This document shows positions 32,742-41,037 of a stretch of DNA of 52,334 nucleotides, piece after piece. A model generated the notes under the pieces. It was given only the letters and a program-made list of their open reading frames with translations. It was not told where the DNA came from and did no database searches. How positions within the stretch are numbered: the first letter of the stretch is position 1; each line of letters opens with the position of its first letter. A program made the position numbers and the translations under genes. This DNA is from Bacillota bacterium (GTDB lineage: Bacteria > Bacillota > Desulfitobacteriia > Desulfitobacteriales > JAJXUE01), in the NCBI GenBank assembly GCA_021811155.1, contig JAJZPO010000008.1, positions 1 to 52,334 of the forward strand, given 5' to 3'.

Positions 32742-32776
32742 AGCAGAAGTCAGAAGTCAGAAGTCAGGAGTCAGAA
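32742..32776 (+). repeat. Heptad tandem repeat (AGAAGTC type)
   Basis: About four tandem units of GAAGTCA/GGAGTCA. A related array lies at 33797-33828, and a complementary one near 39643-39665. Confidence 0.7.
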
Positions 32777-32786
32777 TGTGAAAGCG

Positions 32787-32819
32787 CTAGGACGTCGGGG
32801 ACGGTTCTGTTTGTCCTAG
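32787..32819 (+). repeat. REP-like palindrome, left half of an inverted pair
   Basis: CTAGGAC ... GGGGACGGTTCT ... GTCCTAG. Confidence 0.75.
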
Positions 32820-32953
32820 CTAATTTTGCTGAACTGTGGCGCTTTACCGCGAGTCAAGTAGGAAGGTTTTAAGTCCTCAGAAATCGTCCCTAGCTGAATC
32901 TTCTGTCCTGAGACATCGAAAGAAAGGGACCTGTCAAGATTCGGCAGGATTTG

Positions 32954-32986
32954 CTAGGACGTTCAGAACCGTCCCCGTTATCCTAT
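32954..32986 (-). repeat. REP-like palindrome, right half of an inverted pair
   Basis: CTAGGAC ... AGAACCGTCCCC ... TCCTAT, the reverse orientation of 32787-32819. The 134 bases between them hold no convincing gene. Confidence 0.75.
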
Positions 32987-33090
32987 TAACCGCCGCCTTT
33001 TGGGTGGTATTTTTTTTCCTGGGGGGGCCAGGAAGGAAGACTCTGGATAGTATAATAGTGATTACAGCATTGTCGAAGGGGGCACGCCCC

Positions 33091-33795
33091 ATGCGAGTAA
33101 GCCCCACTGCGCCAGGTCTTGTCGGCACCGGTGTTGCGGCTCCGGGGACATCTCTGCCGCTGCCGTCATTGACAGTCAGCCTTTGGTTGATTTCGCCGGT
33201 AAGTTCTGCCGTAGGGTCACCCAGACTCGCTTATGCCCAGAATATTACGAGCGCCGGGGTTCCGGGAGCCGGCTTTTGGGTAGTGGTTTTGGATTTTGTT
33301 GTCCAGCTTGTTGCGTGGATCTGCGGAGAAGGCAGGGTGGTGCGGCCGGACCCTTCCGGCATAGCCATGCCGGAAGGGTCTGTCAGCATGAGCCTGCCTG
33401 AGTTGGCGGAATTTGTGGCGAGGCTGAAAACGGGCAGGTGGGACCCGCCTGCAAAAGCATATCCCGCAGTGGTCGAAGGGGAGGTGACCCGACCGGGGGT
33501 ACAGGTGATTTCCCCGGCTTATCTGACCCTGTTCCTCCTGGTCAGCGGGACGGTTTCCGGCCGGGAAGGTGCTCCGATGTTGAGCATATTTGTGCCTTTG
33601 ATCAGTTTCAAAGGTTTGACCGGCGGGCTGCCTATCCTCATCATGGGTCTGATCGCCACGATTTTGGTCCGTACCGTGGTACCGCCGACATCTTCAGGCC
33701 TCCTGCCGGATGAGCAAGCGCAAGAACCGGTGTTTCAGTTGAAAGCCCAGGAGCTGATTCAACTGCTGCGGGGGTTTGGGAAGTACTTTAAGTAG
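33091..33795 (+). CDS. Hypothetical protein with hydrophobic segments
   Basis: I do not recognise this 234-residue product. It has hydrophobic stretches at about 60-80 (GFWVVVLDFVVQLVAWICGE), 150-165 and 185-205 (LPILIMGLIATILVRTVVPP), separated by charged linkers. It ends in a charged helix-like tail. The frame is open further back to 32836, but that part overlaps a REP palindrome, so ATG 33091 is chosen. Its ribosome binding site is weak (GGGGG ten bases away). It is bracketed by heptad repeats at 32742 and 33797, so it may be recently inserted or decaying. Reality as a gene is uncertain. Confidence 0.5.
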   Translation: MRVSPTAPGLVGTGVAAPGTSLPLPSLTVSLWLISPVSSAVGSPRLAYAQNITSAGVPGAGFWVVVLDFVVQLVAWICGEGRVVRPDPSGIAMPEGSVSMSLPELAEFVARLKTGRWDPPAKAYPAVVEGEVTRPGVQVISPAYLTLFLLVSGTVSGREGAPMLSIFVPLISFKGLTGGLPILIMGLIATILVRTVVPPTSSGLLPDEQAQEPVFQLKAQELIQLLRGFGKYFK

Positions 33796-33796
33796 A

Positions 33797-33828
33797 AGTC
33801 GGGAGTCAGGAGTCGGGAGTCAGAACTC
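33797..33828 (+). repeat. Heptad tandem repeat, second array
   Basis: GAAGTCG, GGAGTCA, GGAGTCG, GGAGTCA units directly after the hypothetical gene. Confidence 0.7.
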
Positions 33829-33903
33829 AGGCTCCGATGCCGCTGCGCGGCATCGCTGATGCATGAAACAAGGGCTGGTTAGCCGTAGGGTCGGTTGATA
33901 AAG

Positions 33904-33932
33904 GGTGTCAAGGGGACAGTCCCCTTGACACC
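33904..33932 (+). repeat. Palindrome (GTGTCAAGGGGAC type) before intron tail 1
   Basis: GGTGTCAAGGGGAC / GTCCCCTTGACACC, a near-perfect palindrome. A second copy is at 34314, with relatives at 39522-39616. Confidence 0.85.
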
Positions 33933-33939
33933 TGTTTCT

Positions 33940-34061
33940 ATGAATTTAGACCGGGTCTCGAGCTACCACGGTGAATGGTGAAGTGAAGAGCCGGATGCCT
34001 TAATAGGGCACATCCGGTTCTGTGAGGGGGCGTCGACCGTGAGGTCGACCTCTACTCGACC
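33940..34061 (+). mobile_element. Group II intron 3-prime tail (domains V and VI), copy 1
   Basis: Domain V is at 33988-34020: GAGCCGGATGCC, tetraloop region, then CATCCGGTTC. Domain VI follows with a GTCGACC / GGTCGAC stem and the end CCTCTACTCGAC. The upstream GGTGAATGGTGAAGTGAA is the usual sequence before domain V. No reverse transcriptase or 5-prime end is present, so this is a remnant. Confidence 0.8.
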
Positions 34062-34155
34062 CAACTGACTCGGACTCGAAAAGGTTTTTTGGGTGATCAG
34101 CGGTGCCGCCAGGCGGCATGGAAGTCTGAATTCTGAACAAGGAAGATAGGCCGTT

Positions 34156-34178
34156 CTCTCCGTCAGGGGAGTTTTTTA
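34156..34178 (+). terminator. Isolated terminator-like hairpin
   Basis: CTCTCC-GTCA-GGGGAG followed by six T, between the two intron tails. No gene leads into it. The rest of 34062-34313 shows nothing else I can name. Confidence 0.6.
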
Positions 34179-34313
34179 TTTTGATCAACTGCACAGAGCA
34201 AATTGCCGTTTTCCCAGGAACCTAGCGTCAGAGAACCCACTTAGTCCGGACTTTTCCGGGCAATCGAGTCAACTACCTAGCTAGGTTCATCCAACCGTGA
34301 GACTCCCACTTCA

Positions 34314-34341
34314 GTGTCAAGGGGACAGTCCCCTTGACACC
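34314..34341 (+). repeat. Palindrome (GTGTCAAGGGGAC type) before intron tail 2
   Basis: GTGTCAAGGGGAC / GTCCCCTTGACAC, the same as 33904-33932. Confidence 0.85.
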
Positions 34342-34343
34342 TG

Positions 34344-34465
34344 AATTTAGACCGGGTCTCGAGCTACCACGGTGAATGGTGAAGTGAAGAGCCGGATGCC
34401 TTAATAGGGCACGTCCGGTTCTGTGAGGGGGCGTCGACCGTGAGGTCGACCTCTACTCGACCCAA
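34344..34465 (+). mobile_element. Group II intron 3-prime tail (domains V and VI), copy 2
   Basis: Nearly identical to copy 1. Domain V is at 34389-34421, with one A-to-G change that keeps a G-T pair. Domain VI and the flank CCAACTGACTC are the same. A palindrome again lies just upstream. Confidence 0.8.
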
Positions 34466-34504
34466 CTGACTCAAGGCTCATTTGTGAAAAGAATAACGCA
34501 GTTT

Positions 34505-34521
34505 TTCTAAATTTTTTAGAA
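34505..34521. promoter_or_regulatory. Inverted repeat, possible operator
   Basis: TTCTAAA-TTT-TTTAGAA, about 130 bases before the AAA+ regulator gene. Confidence 0.4.
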
Positions 34522-34569
34522 CATTGGGAAGGATATAGTGTATCCACGGCGAATTTTCTAATAAATCGA

Positions 34570-34583
34570 AAATAGTACTATTT
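34570..34583. promoter_or_regulatory. Perfect 14-base palindrome, possible operator
   Basis: AAATAGTACTATTT just upstream of the presumed -35 of the regulator operon. Confidence 0.45.
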
Positions 34584-34595
34584 CACCCGGTGTAA

Positions 34596-34624
34596 TTTCT
34601 AACTTTTAGTAAGATGCGTATAAT
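34596..34624 (+). promoter_or_regulatory. Probable promoter of the regulator-sdh operon
   Basis: Perfect TATAAT at 34619-34624 with a weak -35 (TTTCTA) 17 bases upstream. A sigma-A form, with no -24/-12 GG...GC pair. Confidence 0.45.
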
Positions 34625-34647
34625 GAGACATGGGGAGGTGATTTTGA

Positions 34648-36330
34648 GTGGCTAGAGTACGGGTGGCGATTGTCGGCGGGGGGCGGGGAGGCAGTTCCAT
34701 CTACCGGGCACTGCACTCCATGGAACACGTTGAGATTGCCGCGGTAGCTGATACGAACCCCGAGGCGCCGGCCATGCGCCTGGCGAGGGCTGACGGGATT
34801 TTTACCACAGGCAGCACGCGGGAGATTTGCGGCCTGCCTGATTTGCAGATAATTATTGAAGCAACCGGTTTGCCGGAGGTGCAGGCGGAAATCAGGCAGC
34901 TGAAGCAAGTCCAAACAGCCTTGATGGAAGCCGAAGTGGCCAACATGGTCATGACAATTATTGAGGAGAAAGAACAGCTGGCAGAAATCAAGCGGCTGAA
35001 GGGTGAATTGGACGCCGTGTTTGATTCGGTCCAGGAGGCGATTGAGGTGGCTGACAAGCGGGGCAAAATTACCTATGTTAATCCCGCCTTTACCAGGGTC
35101 ACGGGGATCCCGGCCAGGGACAGGGTGGGCCGCAACATTTTCGAAGTTTCGCCTGAAGGAGCGCTGGCCAGGGCGCTGCGCACCCATCAGCCTGTGTTTG
35201 GGCACCGTTCCCGGGTTGGTGGCTCCACCGCCGAGGTTGTTTCCAATTCCGCCCCTATAGTGGTGGACGGCAGGATGGAAGGGGCAGTAGTGGTATTCCA
35301 ACCTTTAAATGATATCTACAAACTCTGGGAGCAGCTGCAGAAAAGCACTTCTATTATTGAGGGCTTAAACCACCGCATCGGGCAGATATCGGGGAGCAAA
35401 TATACCTTTGATGATATTACCGGCACCCATCCTGAATTTGAACGGGTGGTGAACCTGGCCCGGAAAGCGGCAGTACTTGACTCGGCGGTATTAATATTGG
35501 GCGAAAGCGGTACAGGCAAGGAGTTGTTCGCTCACGCCATCCATTCCGCCAGCAGGCGGCGGGAGCAGCCTCTTGTAAAGGTGAGCTGCGCCTCGATACC
35601 GCCCACCCTCTTGGAGAGCGAGTTATTCGGCCAGGAAAGTGAAGGGCCGGAGAAAATCAAGCTGGGCAAGCTGGAACTGGCTGAAGGCGGAACTATTTTT
35701 CTTGACGAGATCGGGGACATAAATTTTCACACCCAGGCCAAACTCCTGCGGGTGCTTCAGGACAAGGAATTTCAGCGGGTGGGCGGCGCTGAGGCCATCA
35801 AAGTCAATGTGCGGGTCATCGCCACTTCCAACCGCAACCTGAAGGAGATGGTGCAGCGGGGGGAATTCCGCCAGGACCTGTATTACAGGATCAATGTGGT
35901 GGAACTGCGCATCCCGCCCCTCAGGCACCATCCGGAAGATATTCCTGCCCACGTCCAGCACCTGGTGGCCAGCCTGAACAGAAAGTTGGGAAAAAAAATC
36001 AAGGGTGTCACCACCGAGGCGGAGGAACTCTTGCAGTCTTACCACTGGCCCGGCAATGTGAGGGAGCTGCAAAATGTGCTGGAGCGGGCCATGGTCACCG
36101 CTGAGGATGAAATCATCACTTATCAGCACCTTTTGCCCCTGGTGGAACAGCCTAAGGCCGGCACAGGCCTGCAGTTGGGCGACCTGATGCCCCTCAGCCA
36201 AATGGAAGGCATTCTGATCAGGCAGGCTCTTTCCCGCTATGGGGATTCGGTGGAAGGGAAGAAGAAGGCCGCCCAGGCCCTGAACATCTCCCTTGCCACT
36301 TTATATAACAAGCTGAAGAACCTGAACTAA
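34648..36330 (+). CDS. AAA+ regulator of NtrC/TyrR type with Rossmann and PAS domains, lacking GAFTGA
   Basis: The 560-residue product starts with a Rossmann-type nucleotide-binding domain (VAIVGGGRGGSSIYRAL, residues 4-20, to about 95). A PAS domain follows (about 118-225), then an AAA+ domain (Walker A GESGTGKE about 285; Walker B GGTIFLDEIGD about 347) and a Fis-type helix-turn-helix (about 520-560). The loop between SELFG and the Walker B segment reads QESEGPEKIKLGKLELAE and lacks the GAFTGA motif that contacts sigma-54. As in TyrR, it may therefore act with the main sigma factor or as a repressor. GTG start with GGAGGTG. It lies 25 bases before sdhC and probably controls that operon in response to NAD(H) or redox state (inference). 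Confidence 0.88.
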   Translation: MARVRVAIVGGGRGGSSIYRALHSMEHVEIAAVADTNPEAPAMRLARADGIFTTGSTREICGLPDLQIIIEATGLPEVQAEIRQLKQVQTALMEAEVANMVMTIIEEKEQLAEIKRLKGELDAVFDSVQEAIEVADKRGKITYVNPAFTRVTGIPARDRVGRNIFEVSPEGALARALRTHQPVFGHRSRVGGSTAEVVSNSAPIVVDGRMEGAVVVFQPLNDIYKLWEQLQKSTSIIEGLNHRIGQISGSKYTFDDITGTHPEFERVVNLARKAAVLDSAVLILGESGTGKELFAHAIHSASRRREQPLVKVSCASIPPTLLESELFGQESEGPEKIKLGKLELAEGGTIFLDEIGDINFHTQAKLLRVLQDKEFQRVGGAEAIKVNVRVIATSNRNLKEMVQRGEFRQDLYYRINVVELRIPPLRHHPEDIPAHVQHLVASLNRKLGKKIKGVTTEAEELLQSYHWPGNVRELQNVLERAMVTAEDEIITYQHLLPLVEQPKAGTGLQLGDLMPLSQMEGILIRQALSRYGDSVEGKKKAAQALNISLATLYNKLKNLN

Positions 36331-36355
36331 CGCTAGAAAGGAGCAAGATTTAGGA

Positions 36356-36964
36356 ATGAGCAGTAAGTATCATTTTGTGGTCCGCAGGGTCCATTCCTTG
36401 CTGGGACTGCTGCCAATCGGGATTTTCCTGGCCTTCCATCTTACTTTGAACATCTTGGCAACCAACAGCCCGGAGAGGTATGAGAAGGTCATCAATACTA
36501 TGCGCGAAACACCGGGGATTTTTCTGGTAGAGCTTGTCATAATTTTTCTTCCTATCCTGTTTCATGCGGCTTACGGCTTGATTGTGGTGTACGGCGGGGG
36601 AGTGAATACTCTCCGCTACCAGTATTTCCGCAATTGGTATTATTTGCTGCAGAGGATTACAGGCATTATCACTCTGATTTTTGTCGCTTTCCATGTGTTT
36701 ACACTGAGGGTGGACGGTGCAACAGCCCAAGCTACAGTGACCGCCTTGACTGATTTTGTCAAGACACCTTTCGGACTTGTATTTTATGTTGTTGGTGTGC
36801 TTTCAGCCATTTTCCACTTTGCCAACGGTTTGTGGGCTTTTCTCATTACCTGGGGCATCACTATCGGGCCCCGGTCACAAAAGGTATCTACCTGGGTTTG
36901 CAGCGGAGTATTCGTTATCCTCGCTGCGGTAGCGCTGAAAACCCTGGCGCAGCTCTTAGCTTAA
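36356..36964 (+). CDS. sdhC: Succinate dehydrogenase/fumarate reductase cytochrome b subunit
   Basis: The 202-residue protein has five membrane helices and His residues at about 13, 23, 70, 118 and 160. Four of these fit the diheme type found in Bacillus-like SdhC. It anchors the flavoprotein and iron-sulphur subunits and exchanges electrons with menaquinone. Start ATG 36356; GAAAGGAG lies further upstream than usual. Directly followed by sdhA and sdhB. Direction of work (succinate oxidation or fumarate reduction) cannot be told from sequence. Confidence 0.92.
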   Translation: MSSKYHFVVRRVHSLLGLLPIGIFLAFHLTLNILATNSPERYEKVINTMRETPGIFLVELVIIFLPILFHAAYGLIVVYGGGVNTLRYQYFRNWYYLLQRITGIITLIFVAFHVFTLRVDGATAQATVTALTDFVKTPFGLVFYVVGVLSAIFHFANGLWAFLITWGITIGPRSQKVSTWVCSGVFVILAAVALKTLAQLLA

Positions 36965-36988
36965 GCTGACGGGAAAGGAAGGTAAGTA

Positions 36989-38740
36989 ATGAGTAAGATT
37001 GTGATTGTTGGCGGCGGTCTGGCAGGTTTGATGGCAACCATCAAGGCGGCTGAAGCCGGGGTATCCGTTGACCTGCTCAGCCTGGTGCCGGTTAAACGTT
37101 CTCACTCGGTGTGCGCCCAGGGAGGCATCAATGGTGCGGTCAATACCAAGGGGGAAGGGGACTCCCCCTGGGAACACTTTGACGATACTATCTATGGCGG
37201 GGATTTTCTGGCTAACCAGCCTCCGGTAAAGAACATGTGCGAGGCTGCCCCGGGCATTATCCACCTGATGGACCGCATGGGGGTAATGTTTAACCGGACC
37301 CCTGAGGGACTTTTGGATTTTCGCCGCTTTGGCGGCACGAAACGTCACAGGACAGCTTTTGCCGGCGCGACTACCGGGCAACAGCTCCTCTATGCCCTGG
37401 ACGAGCAGGTGCGCCGCTATGAAGTGGAAGGTCTGGTGCGCAAATACGAGGGCTGGGACTTTTTGAGCGCCGTGATTGACGCAGAAGGTGTTTGCCGCGG
37501 CGTGACAGCCCAGGACATGAAGAGCATGGAAATCAAGGCTTTCCCCGGCGATGCGGTAATCATGGCCACGGGAGGCCCCGGCATTATCTACGGCAAGAGC
37601 ACCAACTCCACCATCAACACCGGAACTGCAGCTTCCGAGCTCTATCAGCAGGGAGTGTATTACGCCAACGGCGAGTTTATCCAGATCCACCCTACGGCAA
37701 TCCCGGGGGACGACAAGCTCCGCCTGATGTCCGAGTCCGCCCGGGGTGAAGGGGGCAGGGTCTGGACCTACAAAGACGGCAAACCCTGGTACTTTCTCGA
37801 GGAGAAATACCCGGCCTACGGCAACCTGGTTCCGCGTGATATCGCCACCCGGGAGATATTTCACGTCTGCGTGGACCTGAAGCTTGGCATCAACGGGGAA
37901 AACATGGTTTACCTTGACCTGTCCCACATGGACCCCCATGTGCTGGATGTCAAACTAGGCGGTATCCTGGAAATCTATGAAAAATTCGTGGGTGATGACC
38001 CGCGCAAAGTTCCCATGCGGATTTTTCCGGCCGTGCACTACTCCATGGGCGGACTCTGGGTCGATTTCAACCAAATGACCAATATCCCCGGTTTGTTTGC
38101 CGCCGGTGAGTGCGAGTACCAGTATCACGGCGCCAACCGGTTGGGGGCAAACTCGCTGCTTTCCGCCATTTACGGCGGCATGGTTGCCGGACCCAATGCG
38201 GTGGCATTTATCAGCGGTCAGAAAAAGGCTGCAGGAGATGTGCCGAACAATGTCTTTGAAGCTGAAGTGAAGCGCCAGGCGGACAAATTCGCCGGTATTA
38301 GCGCCATGCGCGGCAGTGAGAACCCCTATAAGATCCACAGGGAATTGGGCGAGGTAATGACTGAAAACGTCACAGTAGTTCGCTACAATGACAGATTGAA
38401 GGAAACAGACAATAAGATCCTGGAATTGATGGAACGCTACAAGCAGATAGACATCAATGACAGCGTCAAGTGGTCCAGCCAGGCCGCTCAGTTTACCAGG
38501 CACCTTTGGAACATGCTTGAGATGGCCCGGGTGATTACCATCGGCGCCTTAAACCGCAATGAAAGCCGGGGCGCCCATTACAAGCCCGACTTCCCGGAGC
38601 GCGACGACGCCAACTGGCTGAAAACGACCAAGGCCAAATGGACACCCGGCGGGCCGGTCTTTGAGTACGAGGACGTGGATGTTTCCCTGATCAAGCCTCG
38701 TCCCCGCAAGTATGACGTAGACAAGGAGGTAGCCAAGTAA
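36989..38740 (+). CDS. sdhA: Succinate dehydrogenase/fumarate reductase flavoprotein subunit
   Basis: The 583-residue catalytic subunit has an N-terminal FAD-binding fold (IVGGGLAGLMATIKAAEAG). RSHSVCAQGG at about 45 holds the His that carries FAD covalently. The substrate-binding HPT motif is in FIQIHPTAIPG, the active-site Arg region in SESARGEGGRVW, and YSMGGLWVDFNQMTNIPGLF is the capping/active-site region. The length is normal. It converts succinate and fumarate, with electrons moving through SdhB to the diheme anchor. AAAGGAAGG precedes the ATG. Its stop overlaps the start of sdhB by one base. Confidence 0.95.
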   Translation: MSKIVIVGGGLAGLMATIKAAEAGVSVDLLSLVPVKRSHSVCAQGGINGAVNTKGEGDSPWEHFDDTIYGGDFLANQPPVKNMCEAAPGIIHLMDRMGVMFNRTPEGLLDFRRFGGTKRHRTAFAGATTGQQLLYALDEQVRRYEVEGLVRKYEGWDFLSAVIDAEGVCRGVTAQDMKSMEIKAFPGDAVIMATGGPGIIYGKSTNSTINTGTAASELYQQGVYYANGEFIQIHPTAIPGDDKLRLMSESARGEGGRVWTYKDGKPWYFLEEKYPAYGNLVPRDIATREIFHVCVDLKLGINGENMVYLDLSHMDPHVLDVKLGGILEIYEKFVGDDPRKVPMRIFPAVHYSMGGLWVDFNQMTNIPGLFAAGECEYQYHGANRLGANSLLSAIYGGMVAGPNAVAFISGQKKAAGDVPNNVFEAEVKRQADKFAGISAMRGSENPYKIHRELGEVMTENVTVVRYNDRLKETDNKILELMERYKQIDINDSVKWSSQAAQFTRHLWNMLEMARVITIGALNRNESRGAHYKPDFPERDDANWLKTTKAKWTPGGPVFEYEDVDVSLIKPRPRKYDVDKEVAK

Positions 38741-39486
38741 TGTCTAATGTCATTGAGCTAAGGATTAAGCGGCAGGACGGTCCCGGCCAGCCTTCCAGCT
38801 GGGAGACCTTTAAGATTCCCTACCGGCCCAAGCTGAATGTAATTTCTGTCCTGATGGAAATCCAGCAAAACCCGGTGAATGCGGCAGGGAAAAGGACTAC
38901 CCCGGTAGTCTGGGAGTGCAACTGCCTGGAAGAAGTGTGCGGCGCCTGTACCATGAACATCAACGGACAGGCCCGGCAGGCCTGCACCGCCCTGATCGAC
39001 CAGTTGAAGCAGCCTATCGTGCTGGAACCCCTGAGGAAGTTTCCGCTTGTGCGCGATCTGATGGTTGACCGGACAGTTATGTTTGACAACCTGAAAAAGG
39101 TGCGGGCCTGGATTCCGATTGACGGTACCTATGATCTGGGCGCGGGGCCAAGGATGGCTGAGGCCAAGCGGCAGTGGGCCTACGAGCTCTCCAAATGCAT
39201 GACCTGCGGCTGCTGCACCGAATCCTGTCCCCAGTTCAATGCCCGCTCGAAGTTTATGGGCCCGGCGGCAATTTCCCAGGTGAGATTGTTCAACGCCCAC
39301 CCCACAGGCGAGATGAACAAGCATGAACGCCTGGAGGTCCTGCTGGAAGAAGGCGGCATCGCCGACTGCGGCAACGCCCAGAACTGCGTCAGGGCCTGCC
39401 CCAAAGGAATTCCCCTCACCACCTCTCTGGCCGACCTCAACCGGGAAGCCAACAAGTTCGCCGTGGACCGCTGGCTGCGGAAGTAG
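38740..39486 (+). CDS. sdhB: Succinate dehydrogenase/fumarate reductase iron-sulphur subunit
   Basis: The 248-residue protein has an N-terminal [2Fe-2S] site (CNCLEEVCGACTMNINGQ and a later Cys). The two C-terminal sites are CMTCGCCTESCP and CGNAQNCVRACPKG for the 4Fe-4S and 3Fe-4S clusters. It carries electrons between FAD and the membrane haems. The start overlaps the sdhA stop (TAATG), with AAGGAGGT upstream, so it is translationally coupled. The sdh operon ends before a patch of REP palindromes. Confidence 0.95.
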   Translation: MSNVIELRIKRQDGPGQPSSWETFKIPYRPKLNVISVLMEIQQNPVNAAGKRTTPVVWECNCLEEVCGACTMNINGQARQACTALIDQLKQPIVLEPLRKFPLVRDLMVDRTVMFDNLKKVRAWIPIDGTYDLGAGPRMAEAKRQWAYELSKCMTCGCCTESCPQFNARSKFMGPAAISQVRLFNAHPTGEMNKHERLEVLLEEGGIADCGNAQNCVRACPKGIPLTTSLADLNREANKFAVDRWLRK

Positions 39487-39521
39487 ATGCTCAATAGCTG
39501 AAGTCCGGGTAACGCTTCGAA

Positions 39522-39616
39522 GTGTCAGGGGGACTGGTACATTGACACCGCAAGCGTTCACGCCAAAGATGAGTGTCAAGGGACCTGTCCCCATGACACG
39601 CTTTCCCCATGACACG
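39522..39616 (+). repeat. Cluster of GTGTCA...TGACAC palindromes
   Basis: GTGTCAGGGGGAC / TACATTGACAC at 39522-39548, GTGTCAAGGGACC / TGTCCCCATGACAC at 39573-39599, and a partial third to 39616. Related to 33904 and 34314. Confidence 0.75.
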
Positions 39617-39713
39617 CTTCCATAGGGGAAGCCTGAACCATTCTGACTTCTGACTCCTTGAGTTCTGAATTCTCCCTCAAAGAATATCCAAAAATGAAAG
39701 GAATGATTTCCTA

Positions 39714-40940
39714 ATGTCACTGCGTGAAGACGCACTGAAGCTCCACCGCGACAACAGAGGCAAAATAGTCGTGCAAAGCAAAGTTCCCGTGCGGGACTCC
39801 CGCGACTTGAGCCTGGCCTACTCGCCCGGGGTTGCCGAACCCTGCAAGGAAATTGCGCAAAACCAGGAGCTGGTGGACGTATATACCAACCGGGGCAACA
39901 TGGTGGCTGTGGTATCCAACGGCACAGCCGTCCTGGGCCTTGGAGACATCGGAGCCTACGCCGCCATGCCGGTAATGGAAGGCAAGTCCGTCTTGTTCAA
40001 GTCCTTTGCCGGAGTTGACGCATTTCCGATCTGCCTGGGAACCAAAGACATCGACAGAATCGTTGATGCCGTTAAACTGCTCGAGCCCACCTTCGGAGGC
40101 ATCAACCTGGAAGACATCGGCGCCCCCGCCTGCTTTGAAATCGAAGAGCGGTTGAAAGCCGAGATGAATATCCCTGTCTTTCATGATGACCAGCACGGCA
40201 CGGCAATAGTCACCATGGCGGGCATGATCAACGCCCTCAAGATCGTCAAAAAAGAAATGAAAGACATCAAGGTCGTCACCAGCGGCGCCGGAGCTGCCGG
40301 GGTTGCCATCATCAAGCTCTTGATGAGCATGGGTGTCAAAGACGTCATCATGTGCGACAGCAAAGGGGCCATTTATGAAGGACGCCCCAGCGGCATGAAC
40401 AAGTACAAAGATGAAATCGCCGCCAAAACCAACCGCGGCATGGTAAAAGGCGACCTGGCTGAAGCCCTGGCCGGCGCCGACGTGTTTATCGGAGTTTCGG
40501 TTGCCGATGCCGTAACACCGGAGATGGTGAAGTCCATGGCCAAAGACCCGATTATTTTCGCCATGGCCAACCCGGTTCCGGAAATCATGCCGGAACTTGC
40601 CAGAGAGGCCGGGGCTGCTGTAGTCGGAACCGGGCGCTCCGATTACCCCAACCAGATCAACAATGTGGCCGCCTTCCCCGGCATCTTCCGCGGCGCCCTG
40701 GATGCCAAGGCCACTAGCATCAATGAAGCGATGAAAGTGGCTGCAGCCTATGCCATCGCAGGTCTGGTATCCGCTGAGGAGTTGAGCGCCGACTACATCA
40801 CACCCAGGGCCTTTGATCCCCGCCTGGCCCCCGCTGTGGCCGGAGCGGTAGCCAAGGCTGCCCTGGAGAGCGGTGTGGCCCGTGTCCAGGTAGACCCTGA
40901 GGTTGTCGCCCAGCATGTACGCGAATTGGTCGGAAAATAA
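39714..40940 (+). CDS. NAD(P)-dependent malic enzyme (oxaloacetate-decarboxylating), short form
   Basis: The 408-residue enzyme is of the short bacterial malic enzyme type without the phosphotransacetylase tail. The N-terminal catalytic domain has SLAYSPGVAEPCKEI and VLGLGDIGA. The metal and substrate region is NLEDIGAPACFEIE and FHDDQHGTA. The NAD-binding domain (TSGAGAAGVAIIKLL) starts at about 185. It turns malate into pyruvate and CO2 with reduction of NAD(P). With the sdh genes upstream it gives a fumarate-malate-pyruvate link. AAAGGA lies before the ATG. It is separated from sdhB by palindromes, so it may have its own control. Confidence 0.93.
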   Translation: MSLREDALKLHRDNRGKIVVQSKVPVRDSRDLSLAYSPGVAEPCKEIAQNQELVDVYTNRGNMVAVVSNGTAVLGLGDIGAYAAMPVMEGKSVLFKSFAGVDAFPICLGTKDIDRIVDAVKLLEPTFGGINLEDIGAPACFEIEERLKAEMNIPVFHDDQHGTAIVTMAGMINALKIVKKEMKDIKVVTSGAGAAGVAIIKLLMSMGVKDVIMCDSKGAIYEGRPSGMNKYKDEIAAKTNRGMVKGDLAEALAGADVFIGVSVADAVTPEMVKSMAKDPIIFAMANPVPEIMPELAREAGAAVVGTGRSDYPNQINNVAAFPGIFRGALDAKATSINEAMKVAAAYAIAGLVSAEELSADYITPRAFDPRLAPAVAGAVAKAALESGVARVQVDPEVVAQHVRELVGK

Positions 40941-41006
40941 CGCGCTTGTTCATTCGGAACATGTGTCAGCGGTTATAAACTTCACAAGTGTTTTCCCAAG
41001 GGTGAA

Positions 41007-41037
41007 CGGGGCGGCTTAGCCGCCCTGTTTCTTTTGT
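41007..41037 (+). terminator. Rho-independent terminator of the malic enzyme gene
   Basis: CGGGGCGGC-TTA-GCCGCCCTG stem followed by TTTCTTTT. I see no gene in 41038-41277. Confidence 0.88.

Noticed and set aside
32836-33090. N-terminal extension of the hypothetical 33091 gene
   Set aside because: This part crosses a REP palindrome and lacks a ribosome binding site, so the frame is probably open by chance.
32742-34472. CRISPR array
   Set aside because: The repeats are palindromes and heptads at irregular distances, without equal unique spacers and without cas genes.
36331-36355. Sigma-54 promoter between the AAA+ regulator and sdhC
   Set aside because: Only 25 bases are available and no GG-N10-GC pair is present; this agrees with the missing GAFTGA.
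39717-40916. Long minus-strand frame over the malic enzyme gene
   Set aside because: It is an antisense shadow of a gene with full family motifs.
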